The position numbers and the translations under genes were made by a program. The notes below the pieces were generated by a model. That model ran no database searches, had not been told where the DNA came from, and worked only from the letters and a program-made list of their open reading frames with translations. From Nocardioides psychrotolerans (GTDB lineage Bacteria > Actinomycetota > Actinomycetes > Propionibacteriales > Nocardioidaceae): a stretch of 64,000 bases of DNA. Location: the NCBI RefSeq assembly GCF_900113685.1, contig NZ_FOQG01000004.1:110479-174478 (forward strand). The letters run 5' to 3'. This document shows, piece by piece, positions 22,692 through 32,159 of this stretch. Each line of letters starts with the position of its first letter. Position 1 is the stretch's first letter.

Positions 22692-23380
22692 CCACCCACC
22701 TGGTGACGGGGGCAGGCTCCGGCATCGGGGCCGCCCTCGCCGACCGGTTGCACGAGCGCGGCGACGAGCTCGTGCTGCTGGCGCGCTCGGAGTCGCGCGC
22801 CGCCGAGCTGGGGTCCCGCTATCCCGGCAGCCAGGTGATCGTGGCCGACCTCGCGGACGCCGCCGCGCTCGAGGGGCTCACCGGGTTGCCCGAGGAGCTC
22901 GACTCCGTCCATCACGTCGCCGGGGTCGTAGAGCTCGGGCCCGTGGCCGAACAGGCGGGCGAGGTCCTGCGCCACCACTTGGCGGTCAACCTCGTCGCGC
23001 CGGCGATCCTCACGCGGCTGTGTCTTCCGGCCCTGCGCCGCACCCGCGGCACGGTCGTCTTCGTCAACTCCTCGGCTGGCCTCAGCGCCAGCGCCACGTG
23101 GTCGGCGTACGCCGCCTCGAAGTTCGGGCTGCGCGGCTTCGCCGACTCGCTGCGGGCCGAGGAGGTCGAGAACGGCGTGCGGGTCACGACGATCTTCCCC
23201 AGCCGCACCGCGACGCCGATGCAGGAGAAGGTCCACGAGCAGGAGGGCCGCACCTACGACGCCGGGCGCTGGATCGATCCGGCGACGGTCGTCGACCTGA
23301 TCCTGCACGTGCTCGACCTGCCCGACGACGCGACCATCCCGGAGGTCACCGTGCGTCCGGTGCTGCCCCGGGCGACCTGA
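22688..23380 (+). CDS. short-chain dehydrogenase/reductase
   Basis: 230 residues. Classical SDR: nucleotide motif TGAGSGIG at residues 7-14, structural HHVAGVVE in place of NNAG, catalytic Ser in VNSSAGLS and YxxxK in YAASK (about residues 139-143). Short loop lengths and ending EVTVRPVLPR fit the SDR family 'short chain dehydrogenase' group. Substrate unknown. Translationally coupled to the upstream MDR oxidoreductase, so the two may act on the same carbonyl compound. It converges with the TetR gene, 3 bp apart. Confidence 0.9.
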   Translation: MTTHLVTGAGSGIGAALADRLHERGDELVLLARSESRAAELGSRYPGSQVIVADLADAAALEGLTGLPEELDSVHHVAGVVELGPVAEQAGEVLRHHLAVNLVAPAILTRLCLPALRRTRGTVVFVNSSAGLSASATWSAYAASKFGLRGFADSLRAEEVENGVRVTTIFPSRTATPMQEKVHEQEGRTYDAGRWIDPATVVDLILHVLDLPDDATIPEVTVRPVLPRAT

Positions 23381-23383
23381 TCC

Positions 23384-24004
23384 TCAGCGCTTCGAGCGCC
23401 AGTTGAGGGCACCGACCAGCACCATGCGGAGCTGCACACGCGCACCTTCGACGATCGCCTTCTCGGCATCGGGGCGGTCGGGGTTGCGCAGGATCGCCTC
23501 GGCCAGCCCGACCATGGCCGTCACGATGAGGCCCGAGAGGATCTGAAGGTCCTCAGGCGACCAGGTGGTCGTCCCCGTGAGGCGGACCAGGTCGGTGGCG
23601 AGCTCCTTCTCGAACTGCTCGATGGCGGCGTTGATCGCTTCACGCACCCGCGGCGGTCCGGCCGCGCGCTCGCGCACGATGAACCGGAAGTGCGCACGCT
23701 GCTGGTGCACGTGCTCCACCAGGATGCCGATCGAGGAGTCGATGATGTCGTCGAAGTCCGGGTCGCTGCGACGTACGTCGAGCAGCATCGCGCGCAGCGA
23801 CGCGAAGGACTCGTCGACCAGCTCGAGGCCCAGGGCCTCGATCGAGTCGAAGTGACGGTAGAACGCGGTCGGGACGATGCCGACCTCCTTGGCGACCTGG
23901 CGCAGGGACAGGGCCACCAGGCTGCTGTCCTCGCACAGCTGGAGCGCCGCGTCGAGGATGGCCCGACGAGTGCGTTCCTTGCGCTCGCCACGGGTCTCGG
24001 TCAC
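23384..24004 (-). CDS. TetR/AcrR-family repressor of the desaturase operon
   Basis: 206 residues from GTG at 24004. N-terminal TetR helix-turn-helix: RRAILDAALQLCEDS... LSLRQVAKEVGIVPTAFYRHFDSIEALG (residues about 14-60), then an all-helical ligand domain. It is divergent from the ferredoxin reductase/desaturase operon. Two matching 18-bp palindromes, one in its own promoter and one in front of the operon, make it the likely regulator of both. By analogy with DesT of Pseudomonas aeruginosa, which senses acyl-CoA and controls a desaturase/reductase pair, a fatty-acyl ligand is plausible; that is inference. Confidence 0.88.
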   Translation of the reverse strand: MTETRGERKERTRRAILDAALQLCEDSSLVALSLRQVAKEVGIVPTAFYRHFDSIEALGLELVDESFASLRAMLLDVRRSDPDFDDIIDSSIGILVEHVHQQRAHFRFIVRERAAGPPRVREAINAAIEQFEKELATDLVRLTGTTTWSPEDLQILSGLIVTAMVGLAEAILRNPDRPDAEKAIVEGARVQLRMVLVGALNWRSKR

Positions 24005-24014
24005 AAGCGCCGAC

Positions 24015-24043
24015 TTTATCAGTGCACATGTGTGCACTGTCAC
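24015..24043 (-). promoter_or_regulatory. tetR promoter with operator in the spacer
   Basis: On the minus strand: -35 GTGACA (24038-24043), 17-bp spacer, -10 GATAAA (24015-24020). The spacer is the palindrome AGTGCACATGTGTGCACT (plus strand 24021-24038), so repressor binding would block the promoter: autoregulation. The start codon GTG is about 10 bp after the -10, so the message is nearly leaderless. Confidence 0.65.
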
Positions 24044-24088
24044 GGCTGACGACGGTTGACCCTGCAGATCGGGACTGCCAGTCTTTTC

Positions 24089-24106
24089 AGTGTACAAACG
24101 TACACT
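24089..24106 (+). promoter_or_regulatory. TetR operator of the desaturase operon
   Basis: AGTGTACAAACGTACACT, arms AGTGTAC/GTACACT. It shares AGTGyAC...GTrCACT with the operator at 24021-24038 and lies 23 bp before the ferredoxin reductase start. A TTGACC at 24056-24061 may be the -35. Confidence 0.7.
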
Positions 24107-24128
24107 CAAACCGTCCGAAGGAGCCTGG

Positions 24129-25253
24129 ATGAGCCTCACCGCCAGCCCGTTGCAGAGCCTGCTCCGCTCCCGCGCGCTCGCCGCGCTCACCTCGCCGCAC
24201 GGCGTGGACCGCTACCTCGAGCAGGTCAACCCCATGTGGGCTGCTCACGAGGTCCGCGCCCGTGTGGTCAGCGTCCGCCGCGAGACCGTCGGGGTCGACA
24301 CCGCTCCGGTCGCCACCCTGACCCTCCAGCCCACCGCCACCTGGGGTGGCCACCGCGCCGGCCAGTACGTCCAGGTGGGCGTCGACCTGCCGGGCAGCGC
24401 CAAGCGCTTCACCCGCTGCTTCTCGATCTCCTCGGCCGCGTCCGCCCCCGGTGAGCAGTTCACGCTCACCATCCGGGCCCATGACGAGGGCCAGGTCTCG
24501 AGCTTCCTGGTCGCCCAGGCGCAGCCGGGGCAGATGATCCATCTCAGTCAGGCGATGGGGGACTTCACCCTCACCGAGAGCCCGGCCACGCCGACCATCA
24601 ACCACCTGGTGATGATCAGCGGGGGTTCCGGCATCACTCCGGTCATGTCGATGGTCCGCACCCTGCTCCGCGACGGCTACGACGGTCGCGCCAACCGCAA
24701 GGTCACGTTCCTTCACTACGCCCGCTCGCCCGAGGACCAGATCTTCGCCGAGGAGCTGGCCGAGATCGCCGCCGGCGACAACCACGTGGACGTGCACCTG
24801 CGCTACGGCGACCGCGTGTTCAGCGAGTTCGAGCTGCGCCGCCTGGTGCCCGACTTCCGCGACGTCGACACCTGGGCCTGTGGCCCGGGCGGGCTCATCG
24901 AGCTCGTCCACGCGGCGTACGGCGTCGATGTCGGCTCCGCACAGGGGAGCCGCCTGCGCGTGGAGTTCTTCAAACCACCGATGACCGTCTCCGGCCCGGC
25001 CGAGGGTCAGGTCTCGTTCAGCCGCTCCGGCGCTGGGGCCGCCAACACCGGTGCGAGCCTGCTCGAGCAGGCCGAGGCGCTCGGCCTCGAGCCCGAGTTC
25101 GGCTGCCGCATGGGGATCTGCTTCTCGTGCACCAAGACCAAGACCGAGGGCACCGTGCGCAACGTGGTCACCGGTGCCGAGTCCTCGCTGCCCGACGAGG
25201 ACATCCAGATCTGTGTCTCCGCTCCCGTCGGCGACTGCGTCGTCGACCTCTGA
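24129..25253 (+). CDS. ferredoxin reductase with C-terminal 2Fe-2S domain
   Basis: 374 residues from ATG at 24129 with GAAGGAG 8 bp upstream. FAD-binding motif KRFTRCFSIS (about residues 93-102), NAD-binding GGSGITPVMSMVRTLL and the CGP-type WACGPGG, then a plant-type ferredoxin domain with Cys326, 331, 334 and 362 (CRMGICFSC ... C). It passes electrons from NAD(P)H to the desaturase encoded 18 bp downstream. This matches the oxidoreductase partner of mycobacterial DesA3 (Rv3230c type). Confidence 0.92.
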   Translation: MSLTASPLQSLLRSRALAALTSPHGVDRYLEQVNPMWAAHEVRARVVSVRRETVGVDTAPVATLTLQPTATWGGHRAGQYVQVGVDLPGSAKRFTRCFSISSAASAPGEQFTLTIRAHDEGQVSSFLVAQAQPGQMIHLSQAMGDFTLTESPATPTINHLVMISGGSGITPVMSMVRTLLRDGYDGRANRKVTFLHYARSPEDQIFAEELAEIAAGDNHVDVHLRYGDRVFSEFELRRLVPDFRDVDTWACGPGGLIELVHAAYGVDVGSAQGSRLRVEFFKPPMTVSGPAEGQVSFSRSGAGAANTGASLLEQAEALGLEPEFGCRMGICFSCTKTKTEGTVRNVVTGAESSLPDEDIQICVSAPVGDCVVDL

Positions 25254-25271
25254 GGAAGGAACCTCCACATC

Positions 25272-26477
25272 ATGACCATCACCCAGGACCCCACCGCCAC
25301 TGCCACTGCCACTGCCACTGCCACTACCGCCACCACCGAGGCCCGCGTGCCCGGGGACGACCAGTTGCGTCGCCTCACCACCGAGCAGCTCGACGCCTTC
25401 GGCGCCGAGATGGACGCCATCCGTCAGCGCGTCCTCGGTCAGCTGGGTCAGGAGGACGCCGACTACATCCGCAAGGTCGTCAAGGCGCAGCGCGGCTTCG
25501 AGGTCGCCGGCCGCGCCCTCTTCTACCTCCCGCCGGCCTGGCCGCTCGCGGTCGCAGCCCTCAGCGTCTCCAAGATCCTGGACAACATGGAGATCGGCCA
25601 CAACGTCATGCACGGCCAGTACGACTGGTTGGGCGACCCGGGCCTCAACTCCCGGATGTACGACTGGGACAACGTGTGCCCCGGCGAGCAGTGGAAGTAC
25701 AGCCACAACTACATCCACCACACGTTCACCAACATCCTCGGCAAGGACCGTGACATCGGCTACGGCGTCCTGCGCATGGACTCCGACCAGAAGTGGCACC
25801 CCTACTACCTCGGCAACCCGGTCTACGCGCTGCTGCTGATGGTGTTCTTCGAGTGGGGCGTGGCGATGCACGACCTCGAGGTCGAGAACATCGTGTCGGG
25901 CAAGCGGTCGCTGGAGGACAACAAGGCGATCTACCCGGGCCTCATGCGCAAGATCAAGCGCCAGGCCCTGAAGGACTACGTGCTCTTCCCGGCACTGACC
26001 GGCCCGCTGTTCCCGCTCACGTTCGCGGGCAACGCCACGGCCAACCTGATCCGCAACATCTGGGCGTTCAACATCATCTTCTGTGGCCACTTCCCGGCAG
26101 GGGTGGCGACCTTCTCCGAGGAGGAGTGCGAGAACGAGTCGCGCGGCCACTGGTACTACCGCCAGCTGCTGGGCTCGGCCAACATCACCGGCGGCAAGCT
26201 ATTCCACGTGATGACCGGCAACCTGTCGCACCAGATCGAGCACCATCTCTTCCCCGATCTCCCGGCCCGCCGCTACCCGGAGATCGCCGAGGAGGTCCGC
26301 GAGATCTGCGACCGCTACGGCATCGGCTACAACGAAGGCCCGCTGGGCCAGCAGCTCCTGAGCGTCGCCAAGAAGATCTGCCGCTTCGCGCTGCCCGACA
26401 AGAAGAGCGACCTCGTGCCGTCCTTCCTGCGCAAGCCTGCCGCCGGCACCGTGACCGAGACCTCGTTGGCTGCGTGA
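25272..26477 (+). CDS. membrane fatty-acid (acyl-CoA) desaturase
   Basis: 401 residues from ATG at 25272 (GAAGGA upstream). Three His boxes of membrane di-iron desaturases: HNVMH (110-114), HNYIHH (145-150) and HQIEHH (320-325). Hydrophobic segments near 85-105, 183-200 and 240-275 fit the membrane fold. It resembles the DesA3 stearoyl-CoA delta-9 desaturase group. Residues 8-21 are a Thr/Ala tract coded by five GCCACT hexamers (25296-25325), a possible slippage site. It is in an operon with the reductase and controlled by the divergent TetR. Confidence 0.92.
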   Translation: MTITQDPTATATATATATTATTEARVPGDDQLRRLTTEQLDAFGAEMDAIRQRVLGQLGQEDADYIRKVVKAQRGFEVAGRALFYLPPAWPLAVAALSVSKILDNMEIGHNVMHGQYDWLGDPGLNSRMYDWDNVCPGEQWKYSHNYIHHTFTNILGKDRDIGYGVLRMDSDQKWHPYYLGNPVYALLLMVFFEWGVAMHDLEVENIVSGKRSLEDNKAIYPGLMRKIKRQALKDYVLFPALTGPLFPLTFAGNATANLIRNIWAFNIIFCGHFPAGVATFSEEECENESRGHWYYRQLLGSANITGGKLFHVMTGNLSHQIEHHLFPDLPARRYPEIAEEVREICDRYGIGYNEGPLGQQLLSVAKKICRFALPDKKSDLVPSFLRKPAAGTVTETSLAA

Positions 26478-26500
26478 GCCCGACGGGTCACACTGAAGGC

Positions 26501-26731
26501 ATGGACGACACGAACGCCGACCGCTCCGGGGCCGACCACCTCTCCAAGGGTGAGATCGGCAAGGACGCCGTTCAGTCCACGGTCGAGGCAGCAGCCTCGG
26601 CCGTGGGTGAGGTCGCCAGCATCCTCACCAAGGCCGTGCAGGACGTGGCCGGAGCTGTCGGAGGCTTCGCCACCGAGATCTTCGAGATCCGCGAGGCAGC
26701 CCGCAAGGCTGCCGACGAGCAGGGCGACTGA
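26501..26731 (+). CDS. small Ala-rich hypothetical protein
   Basis: 76 residues from ATG at 26501 with GAAGG close upstream. An acidic N-terminus is followed by a long amphipathic Ala/Val helix (VQSTVEAAASAVGEVASILTKAVQDVAGAVGGF) and a charged tail ending ADEQGD. It resembles small actinobacterial helical proteins of unknown function. It follows the desaturase by 23 bp and could be cotranscribed. Confidence 0.7.
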   Translation: MDDTNADRSGADHLSKGEIGKDAVQSTVEAAASAVGEVASILTKAVQDVAGAVGGFATEIFEIREAARKAADEQGD

Positions 26732-26735
26732 CCTC

Positions 26736-27362
26736 TCAGCCGAAGGTCATCCGGAAGCTCGCCATGCGGGCTGACGCCATCGGCTTGGCGCCACGCAGGA
26801 AGCCCAACGGCCCGTCCGCGGCGAAGTCCCACACCCCGCGGCAGGGGAGGGTCTTGGCCGACCCCTGGAGAGTGGCGGTCTTCTCGCCGCCGCCCTCGGG
26901 CAGCTCCAGCTGCCACGTGCCGCCCTTGAACGGCAGTCGCAACATGCCGCGCGAGACATCGGTGAAGCGGGCGCTGGCGATGGGCCGACGGGCCACCGAG
27001 GCGGACCACTCGGTGCGGGAGAGCGGTCCGGTGTGGCTGCTCTCGAGCGTGAAGTCGGACAGGTCCTTGGGGATGGCCCACAGCTCGCGCCCCCCGGCGA
27101 CCGATGCGGGGGAGTCGACCCAGATGTCGGTGATGCTGACCCGCTTGCCGTGCTCGGTCGACGTGATCGGTCGGGCGACCAGGAGCTCGGAGTAGGTCAG
27201 CGGGCTGCCGTCCTCGTAGCTGACGAAGGCGGCGCCGTAGATGCCCGCCGGGCGAAGGTCGTCGACGTCGTCGCGCACCTTGAAGAGCGAGAGCCACAGC
27301 GAGCCCACCATCCGCCAGGGTGCAGCGGGGTAGGCGGTGGTCTCGTACGGTTGCTCGGCCAT
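26736..27362 (-). CDS. acetoacetate decarboxylase-like (ADC) family protein
   Basis: 208 residues from ATG at 27362. It has the ADC-like beta-cone pattern: WLSLFKVRDDVDDLRPAGIYGAAFVSYEDGSPLTYSELLVARPI, IWVDSPASVAGGRELWAIPKDLSDF, and a C-terminal GVWDFAADGPLGFLRGAKPMASARM. The Glu-Leu-Trp-xx-Pro-Lys segment (ELWAIPKDL) resembles the active-site strand with its Lys in true acetoacetate decarboxylases, but the overall function in actinobacterial homologues is not known. It faces the small gene at 26501-26731 convergently. Confidence 0.8.
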   Translation of the reverse strand: MAEQPYETTAYPAAPWRMVGSLWLSLFKVRDDVDDLRPAGIYGAAFVSYEDGSPLTYSELLVARPITSTEHGKRVSITDIWVDSPASVAGGRELWAIPKDLSDFTLESSHTGPLSRTEWSASVARRPIASARFTDVSRGMLRLPFKGGTWQLELPEGGGEKTATLQGSAKTLPCRGVWDFAADGPLGFLRGAKPMASARMASFRMTFG

Positions 27363-27412
27363 GGCCGCAGACTAGTGGTGCCTGGGCCGATGGGCACGGT
27401 CCGGCCGGATCC

Positions 27413-27589
27413 TCAGTCGTCCGGCTCGTCGAGGCGGGCCAGCCAGGTGGCCAGCCGCTCAACGGCCGTCTCGAACTCCGGGTGGGTGTCGGTGAACTCC
27501 TGGAGCCGGTCGGCTACCCACGCCAGGGTGACTTCTTCGTCACCCCGGCGCTTCTCGAGCTCCTCGATCCCACGATCGGTGAAGTACAT
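27413..27589 (-). CDS. DUF6104 family small protein
   Basis: 58 residues from ATG at 27589, directly after GGAGGA. The sequence MYFTDRGIEELEKRRGDEEV... TLAWVADRLQEFTDTHPEFE matches the small actinobacterial DUF6104 family, typically found next to kgd. It lies 11 bp after the kgd stop, on the same strand, so it is in the same transcript. Function unknown; a helical, acidic cytoplasmic protein. Confidence 0.85.
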   Translation of the reverse strand: MYFTDRGIEELEKRRGDEEVTLAWVADRLQEFTDTHPEFETAVERLATWLARLDEPDD

Positions 27590-27600
27590 CGCTCCTCCGA

Positions 27601-30600
27601 TCAGGCGAACGCGCGGTCGAGCAGGTCCTTCTGCTCAGCTGCGTGACGCTTGACGGTGCCCACGGACGGTGAGCTGGAGGCGGTGCGGGTGATGCCCGCC
27701 ACCTGGGCGTCGACCTCGGGCCAGACGTTGAGCGCATAGTTGGGCCACGGACCCATGTTGACCGGCTCGTCCTGGACCCAGCGCACACCCTTGAGGTGGG
27801 GGTAGCGCGCGATCTCGTCCTTGATGTCGTCGATCGGGTGCGGGTAGAGCTGCTCGACACGGGCGATCGCGAACCGCTCGGGGTTCTCCCGCTTGGCGCG
27901 ATCGACCATGAGGTCCCACGTCACGCGACCCGAGCAGATCAGCAGGGTGTCGACCTTGTCGGGGTCGGCGTCCGCGTCGCCGATGAACGGGCGGAACGAA
28001 CCCGTGGTGAAGTCGTCCGGCTGCGAGGCCGCTTCCTTGCGCTTGAGCATCGACTTGGGAGTGAAGACGATCAGTGGGCGGTGCTTCGCACCCAGCGAGT
28101 GACGACGCAGCAAGTGGAAGTACGACGCGGGCGTGGACGGCTGGGCCACCACGAAAGCCTCGTCGGCCGCCATCGTCATGAACCGCTCGATGCGCGCCGA
28201 GGAGTGGTCGGGTCCCTGGCCCTCGTAACCGTGGGGGAGCAGCAGCACGACGCCTGACTCCTGGCGCCACTTGGTCTCGCCTGAGGAGATGAACTCGTCG
28301 ATGACCGTCTGGGCGCCGTTGACGAAGTCGCCGAACTGCGCCTCCCACAGCACCAGGGCCTCGGGACGGGCCACGGAGTAGCCGTACTCGAAGCCGAGGG
28401 CGGCATACTCGGAGAGCAGCGAGTCGTAGATGTAGAACTTCGCCTGGTCCTCGGTCAGCGAGGACAGCGGCGTCCACTCGTCGGCGTTGACGCGGTCGAT
28501 GATCGTGCCGAAGCGCGAGACGAAGGTGCCGCGGCGCGAGTCCTGGCCGGCGAGGCGCACGGGGCGCCCGTCCATGAGGAGCGAGCCCAAGGCGAGGATC
28601 TCGCCGGTGCCCCAGTCGATGGGGCCATCGGTGATCGCCGTCGCGCGACGCTGCAGCTGTGGCATCACCTTCGGGTGGACCGTGAAACCGTCGGGCGGCG
28701 TGACGTAGGCGTCGGACATCCGCTTGAGGTATTCCTGCGAGATGGCCGTCTTGGTCTCGCCGGCGGGCTTGTCCGGGTAGTCGGGGACCGTGGTCCACTC
28801 CGAGGGCTGGCTGCTGGCCTCGCGCACCTCGGTGAAGACCCGCTCCAGCTGCTGCTGGTAGTCGCGCAGGACCTGCTCGGCCTCCTCGATCGTGATGTCG
28901 CCACGACCGATGAGGGACTCGGTGTAGAGCTTGCGGACCGAGCGCTTCTGCTCGATGAGGTCGTACATCAGCGGCTGCGTGTAGGACGGGTCGTCGCCCT
29001 CGTTGTGACCGCGACGGCGGTAGCAGACGAGGTCGATGACGACGTCCTTGTTGAACGCCTGGCGGTACTCGAAGGCAAGGCGGGCCACCCGGATGCAGGC
29101 CTCGGGGTCGTCACCGTTGACGTGGAAGATCGGCGCCTGGACCATCCGTGCGACGTCGGTGCAGTAGAGCGACGAGCGCGACGAGCCGGGCGAGGTGGTG
29201 AAACCGACCTGGTTGTTGACGACGACGTGGATCGTGCCGCCGGTGCGGTAGCCGCGCAGCTGGCTCAGGTTGAGCGTCTCGGCGACGACTCCCTGGCCGG
29301 CGAACGCCGCGTCACCGTGGACGAGCAGTGGCAGCACCGGGTAGGCGGCGCCCTTGTCGAGCACGTCCTGCTTGGCGCGGGCGATGCCTTCGAGCACGGG
29401 GTCGACGGCCTCGAGGTGCGAGGGGTTGGCCGCGACGGACACCTTGATGGTGTCGCCGGAACCGGCCTCGAACTCACCCTCGGCGCCGAGGTGGTACTTC
29501 ACGTCGCCAGAGCCCTGCACCGTGCGGGGGTCGATGTTGCCCTCGAACTCGCGGAAGATCTGGCTGTACTTCTTGCCGACGATGTTGGCGAGCACGTTGA
29601 GCCGGCCACGGTGGGCCATGCCCATCGCGACCTCGTCGAGGTCGGCCTCGGCGGCTGCCTCGCAGATCTCGTCGAGGACGGGGATGGTGGTCTCGCCGCC
29701 TTCGAGGCTGAAGCGCTTCTGCCCGACGAACTTCGTCTGCAGGAAGGTCTCGAAGGCCTCGGCCTGGTTGAGCTTGAGCAGGATCCGCAGCTGCTCCTCG
29801 CGGGGCGGCTTGGTGTGCGGCTGCTCCACGCGCTCCTGGATCCAGCGGCGCTGCTCGGGATCCATGATGTGCATGTACTCGATGCCGGTGGTGCGGCAGT
29901 AGGAGTCGCGCAGGATCCCCAGGATGCCGCGCAGCTTCATGAAGCGACGGCCCTCGCCCCCGAAGGAGCCGGTGGCGAACTCACGGTCGAGGTCCCACAG
30001 CGTCAGGCCGTGCGACTCCACCTCCAGGTCGGGGTGGCTGCGCTGGCGGTACTCGAGCGGGTCGGTGTCGGCCATCATGTGGCCGCGCACGCGGTAGGCA
30101 TGGATGAGCTCGAGGATGCGGGCCTGCTTGCTGATCTCGTCGTCGTGCGACGTCGAGATGTCGCTGCTCCAACGGATCGGCTCGTAGGGGATGCGCAGCG
30201 ATCGGAAGATCTCGTCGTAGAAGTCGTCCTCGCCGAGCAGCAGCTGGTGCATGCGCTTGAGGAATTCGCCGGACTGGGCGCCCTGGATGACACGGTGGTC
30301 GTAGGTGGAGGTCAGCGTCATGACCTTGCTGATCGCGTTGCGAGCGATCGCCTCGGCCGAGGCGCCCTGCCACTCGGGTGGGTACTCCATGGCGCCGACC
30401 CCGATGATTGCGCCCTGACCGGCCATGAGGCGCGGCACCGAGTGCACGGTGCCGATGCCGCCGGGATTGGTCAGCGAGACCGAGGTGCCCTGGAAGTCGG
30501 TGACCGCGAGCTTGTTGTCGCGCGCCTTGCGCACGATCTCCTCGTAGGCCGTCCAGAAGCCGGCGAAGTCCATCGACTCCGCGGCCTTGATGCTCGGGAC

Positions 30601-31380
30601 GAGCAGCTGGCGCGAGCCGTCTGGCTTGGGCACGTCGATCGCGAGACCGAGGTTGATGTGGGCCGGGGTGATCAGGTTGGGCTTGCCTTCGCGGACCTCG
30701 AAGCCGTTGTTCATCTCCGGCATCGACCGCACTGCCTTGACCAGCGCGTAGCCGATCAGGTGGGTGAAGGAGACCTTGCCGCCGCGGGCGCGGGCGAGGT
30801 GGTTGTTGATGACCGTGCGGTTGTCCCAGAGCAGCTTGACCGGGACCGAGCGCACGGAGGTCGCCGTCGGGACGGTGAGTGAGGCGTCCATGTTGGCCAC
30901 CGTGCGGGCGGACGCGCCGCGCAGGATGGTGTAGGTCGGCTGGTCGCTCGCCGCCGCAGGCTCGGCGGGGCGCGTCTCCTTGGGCATCGGGTTGCTGGTG
31001 CCCTTCGCCGGCTCAGCGGCCTTGGAGGTCGGTCGCGGCTTGGCGACCGCCGCGGGCTTGGCGTCGCTCTTGACGGCCGGGGCAGCCGGCTTCTCGGCCG
31101 GCGCCGAGGGGGCCGCGGCCGGAGCCTTGGTGGCGGTCCCGTTGGCGGAGCCGTTGCTGGCCTGGTTGGTCGAGGGGCTGGTCGAGGGGCTGGTCGAGGG
31201 GCTGCTCGAGGGGCTGCCGGACCCGTTGCTGGTGAAGTAGTCGACCCACGTAGGGTCGACGCTGCCGGGATCCGAGGTGTAACGCTCCCTCATCTCCTCG
31301 ACGAGCCACTCGTTGGCTCCGAGCGAGGAGGAGGGTTGGGGGGAGCCTGCTGGAGACTGGTTGCCTGACGACTGCGGCAC
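27601..31380 (-). CDS. kgd: multifunctional 2-oxoglutarate dehydrogenase / decarboxylase
   Basis: About 1259 residues from GTG at 31380 (the frame is open to 31506, but family N-termini begin just before [14 protein letters not shown]). Order: short E1-type N-terminal helix, Ser/Pro/Ala linker (about 45-125), E2-like acyltransferase domain ([23 protein letters not shown]... [19 protein letters not shown], about 140-380), then ThDP-dependent E1 ([63 protein letters not shown]). It acts in the TCA cycle, decarboxylating 2-oxoglutarate and transferring the succinyl group to the shared E2. The linker contains tandem 12-bp repeats (31160-31215) coding SPST units. Confidence 0.96.
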   Translation of the reverse strand: MPQSSGNQSPAGSPQPSSSLGANEWLVEEMRERYTSDPGSVDPTWVDYFTSNGSGSPSSSPSTSPSTSPSTNQASNGSANGTATKAPAAAPSAPAEKPAAPAVKSDAKPAAVAKPRPTSKAAEPAKGTSNPMPKETRPAEPAAASDQPTYTILRGASARTVANMDASLTVPTATSVRSVPVKLLWDNRTVINNHLARARGGKVSFTHLIGYALVKAVRSMPEMNNGFEVREGKPNLITPAHINLGLAIDVPKPDGSRQLLVPSIKAAESMDFAGFWTAYEEIVRKARDNKLAVTDFQGTSVSLTNPGGIGTVHSVPRLMAGQGAIIGVGAMEYPPEWQGASAEAIARNAISKVMTLTSTYDHRVIQGAQSGEFLKRMHQLLLGEDDFYDEIFRSLRIPYEPIRWSSDISTSHDDEISKQARILELIHAYRVRGHMMADTDPLEYRQRSHPDLEVESHGLTLWDLDREFATGSFGGEGRRFMKLRGILGILRDSYCRTTGIEYMHIMDPEQRRWIQERVEQPHTKPPREEQLRILLKLNQAEAFETFLQTKFVGQKRFSLEGGETTIPVLDEICEAAAEADLDEVAMGMAHRGRLNVLANIVGKKYSQIFREFEGNIDPRTVQGSGDVKYHLGAEGEFEAGSGDTIKVSVAANPSHLEAVDPVLEGIARAKQDVLDKGAAYPVLPLLVHGDAAFAGQGVVAETLNLSQLRGYRTGGTIHVVVNNQVGFTTSPGSSRSSLYCTDVARMVQAPIFHVNGDDPEACIRVARLAFEYRQAFNKDVVIDLVCYRRRGHNEGDDPSYTQPLMYDLIEQKRSVRKLYTESLIGRGDITIEEAEQVLRDYQQQLERVFTEVREASSQPSEWTTVPDYPDKPAGETKTAISQEYLKRMSDAYVTPPDGFTVHPKVMPQLQRRATAITDGPIDWGTGEILALGSLLMDGRPVRLAGQDSRRGTFVSRFGTIIDRVNADEWTPLSSLTEDQAKFYIYDSLLSEYAALGFEYGYSVARPEALVLWEAQFGDFVNGAQTVIDEFISSGETKWRQESGVVLLLPHGYEGQGPDHSSARIERFMTMAADEAFVVAQPSTPASYFHLLRRHSLGAKHRPLIVFTPKSMLKRKEAASQPDDFTTGSFRPFIGDADADPDKVDTLLICSGRVTWDLMVDRAKRENPERFAIARVEQLYPHPIDDIKDEIARYPHLKGVRWVQDEPVNMGPWPNYALNVWPEVDAQVAGITRTASSSPSVGTVKRHAAEQKDLLDRAFA

Positions 31381-31553
31381 GACTTGCTTCGCCTCTTCCG
31401 ATGAGCGCGCGGGAATGGGTGTGCCCTCAAGGCTAGACCCCCCGGGCACCAAATGCCGCCCCCAGGTCAGCGTTTGAGGCAGGGTGTCACGCGATCCACG
31501 ACACATCCCCGGCGCAGGTCGCGAATTGCGACACGAGAGGACGATTCGACTCC

Positions 31554-32159
31554 ATGCACAGACCTCCCTGCCGGCCCGCTCGGGCAGCCTCCGCGATCAC
31601 GCTCGCACTGCTGCTCGGCGTCCCCCTGAGCGCGTGCTCGGGCGGCGACAGCGAGCCCGACGCAAGCGGTCCGAACGCCTCCGCGGGCACCGACGTCGAC
31701 GCTCCTGCGCCCCTCGAGACCGTCGCGACGGTGGGGAAGGTGGTCGGGAAGCTCAGCGGGCCACGGCGGGCACGGCTCAAGGCCCAGGTGACCGAGGTCG
31801 TCGATGGCTGGATCGACGCGGCCTACCTCGGCAGCTACCCGCGCACGGACTTCGCGGACGCCTTTCCCGGCTTCAGTCAGGGCGCTGTCGCCGACGCCCG
31901 CACCGATGGTGCCCTGATGAGCAACAAGGCGTGGGGGGCCGACCTCGACGAGGTCGTCGCCCTCCAGCGCCGCCTCACCATCGATGTTCTGGCGCCGAGC
32001 GACCGGGCGGCCGGAGTCACCGCCCGGGTGGTCCTGACGATGCGCCTCAGTGGTGAGGTCAACCGCAAGGAGCGCGTCGGCGGCAGCCTCTTCATGACCT
32101 ATCGCGACGGCGCCTGGCAGGTCTTCGGCTACGACGTGACGAGAGGCAGTGCCCGATGA
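31554..32159 (+). CDS. hypothetical lipoprotein in LCP operon
   Basis: 201 residues from ATG at 31554. Signal: [22 protein letters not shown], lipobox LSAC with Cys near residue 28, followed by a Ser/Asp/Ala linker. The mature domain ([26 protein letters not shown]... [32 protein letters not shown]) resembles NTF2-like folds often found in such lipoproteins; that is a guess. It overlaps the LCP gene by 4 bp (ATGA), so the two are probably translated together and act at the cell envelope. Confidence 0.75.
   Translation: MHRPPCRPARAASAITLALLLGVPLSACSGGDSEPDASGPNASAGTDVDAPAPLETVATVGKVVGKLSGPRRARLKAQVTEVVDGWIDAAYLGSYPRTDFADAFPGFSQGAVADARTDGALMSNKAWGADLDEVVALQRRLTIDVLAPSDRAAGVTARVVLTMRLSGEVNRKERVGGSLFMTYRDGAWQVFGYDVTRGSAR

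Noticed and set aside
24087..26150. 687-codon open frame antisense to the reductase and desaturase
   Set aside because: Same reason: overlaps two well-supported genes and has no recognisable domain.
28675..30882. 735-codon open frame antisense to kgd
   Set aside because: kgd on the other strand has full domain structure; the antisense frame is a product of high GC in third positions and reads as Val/Asp/Leu/Gly-rich nonsense.
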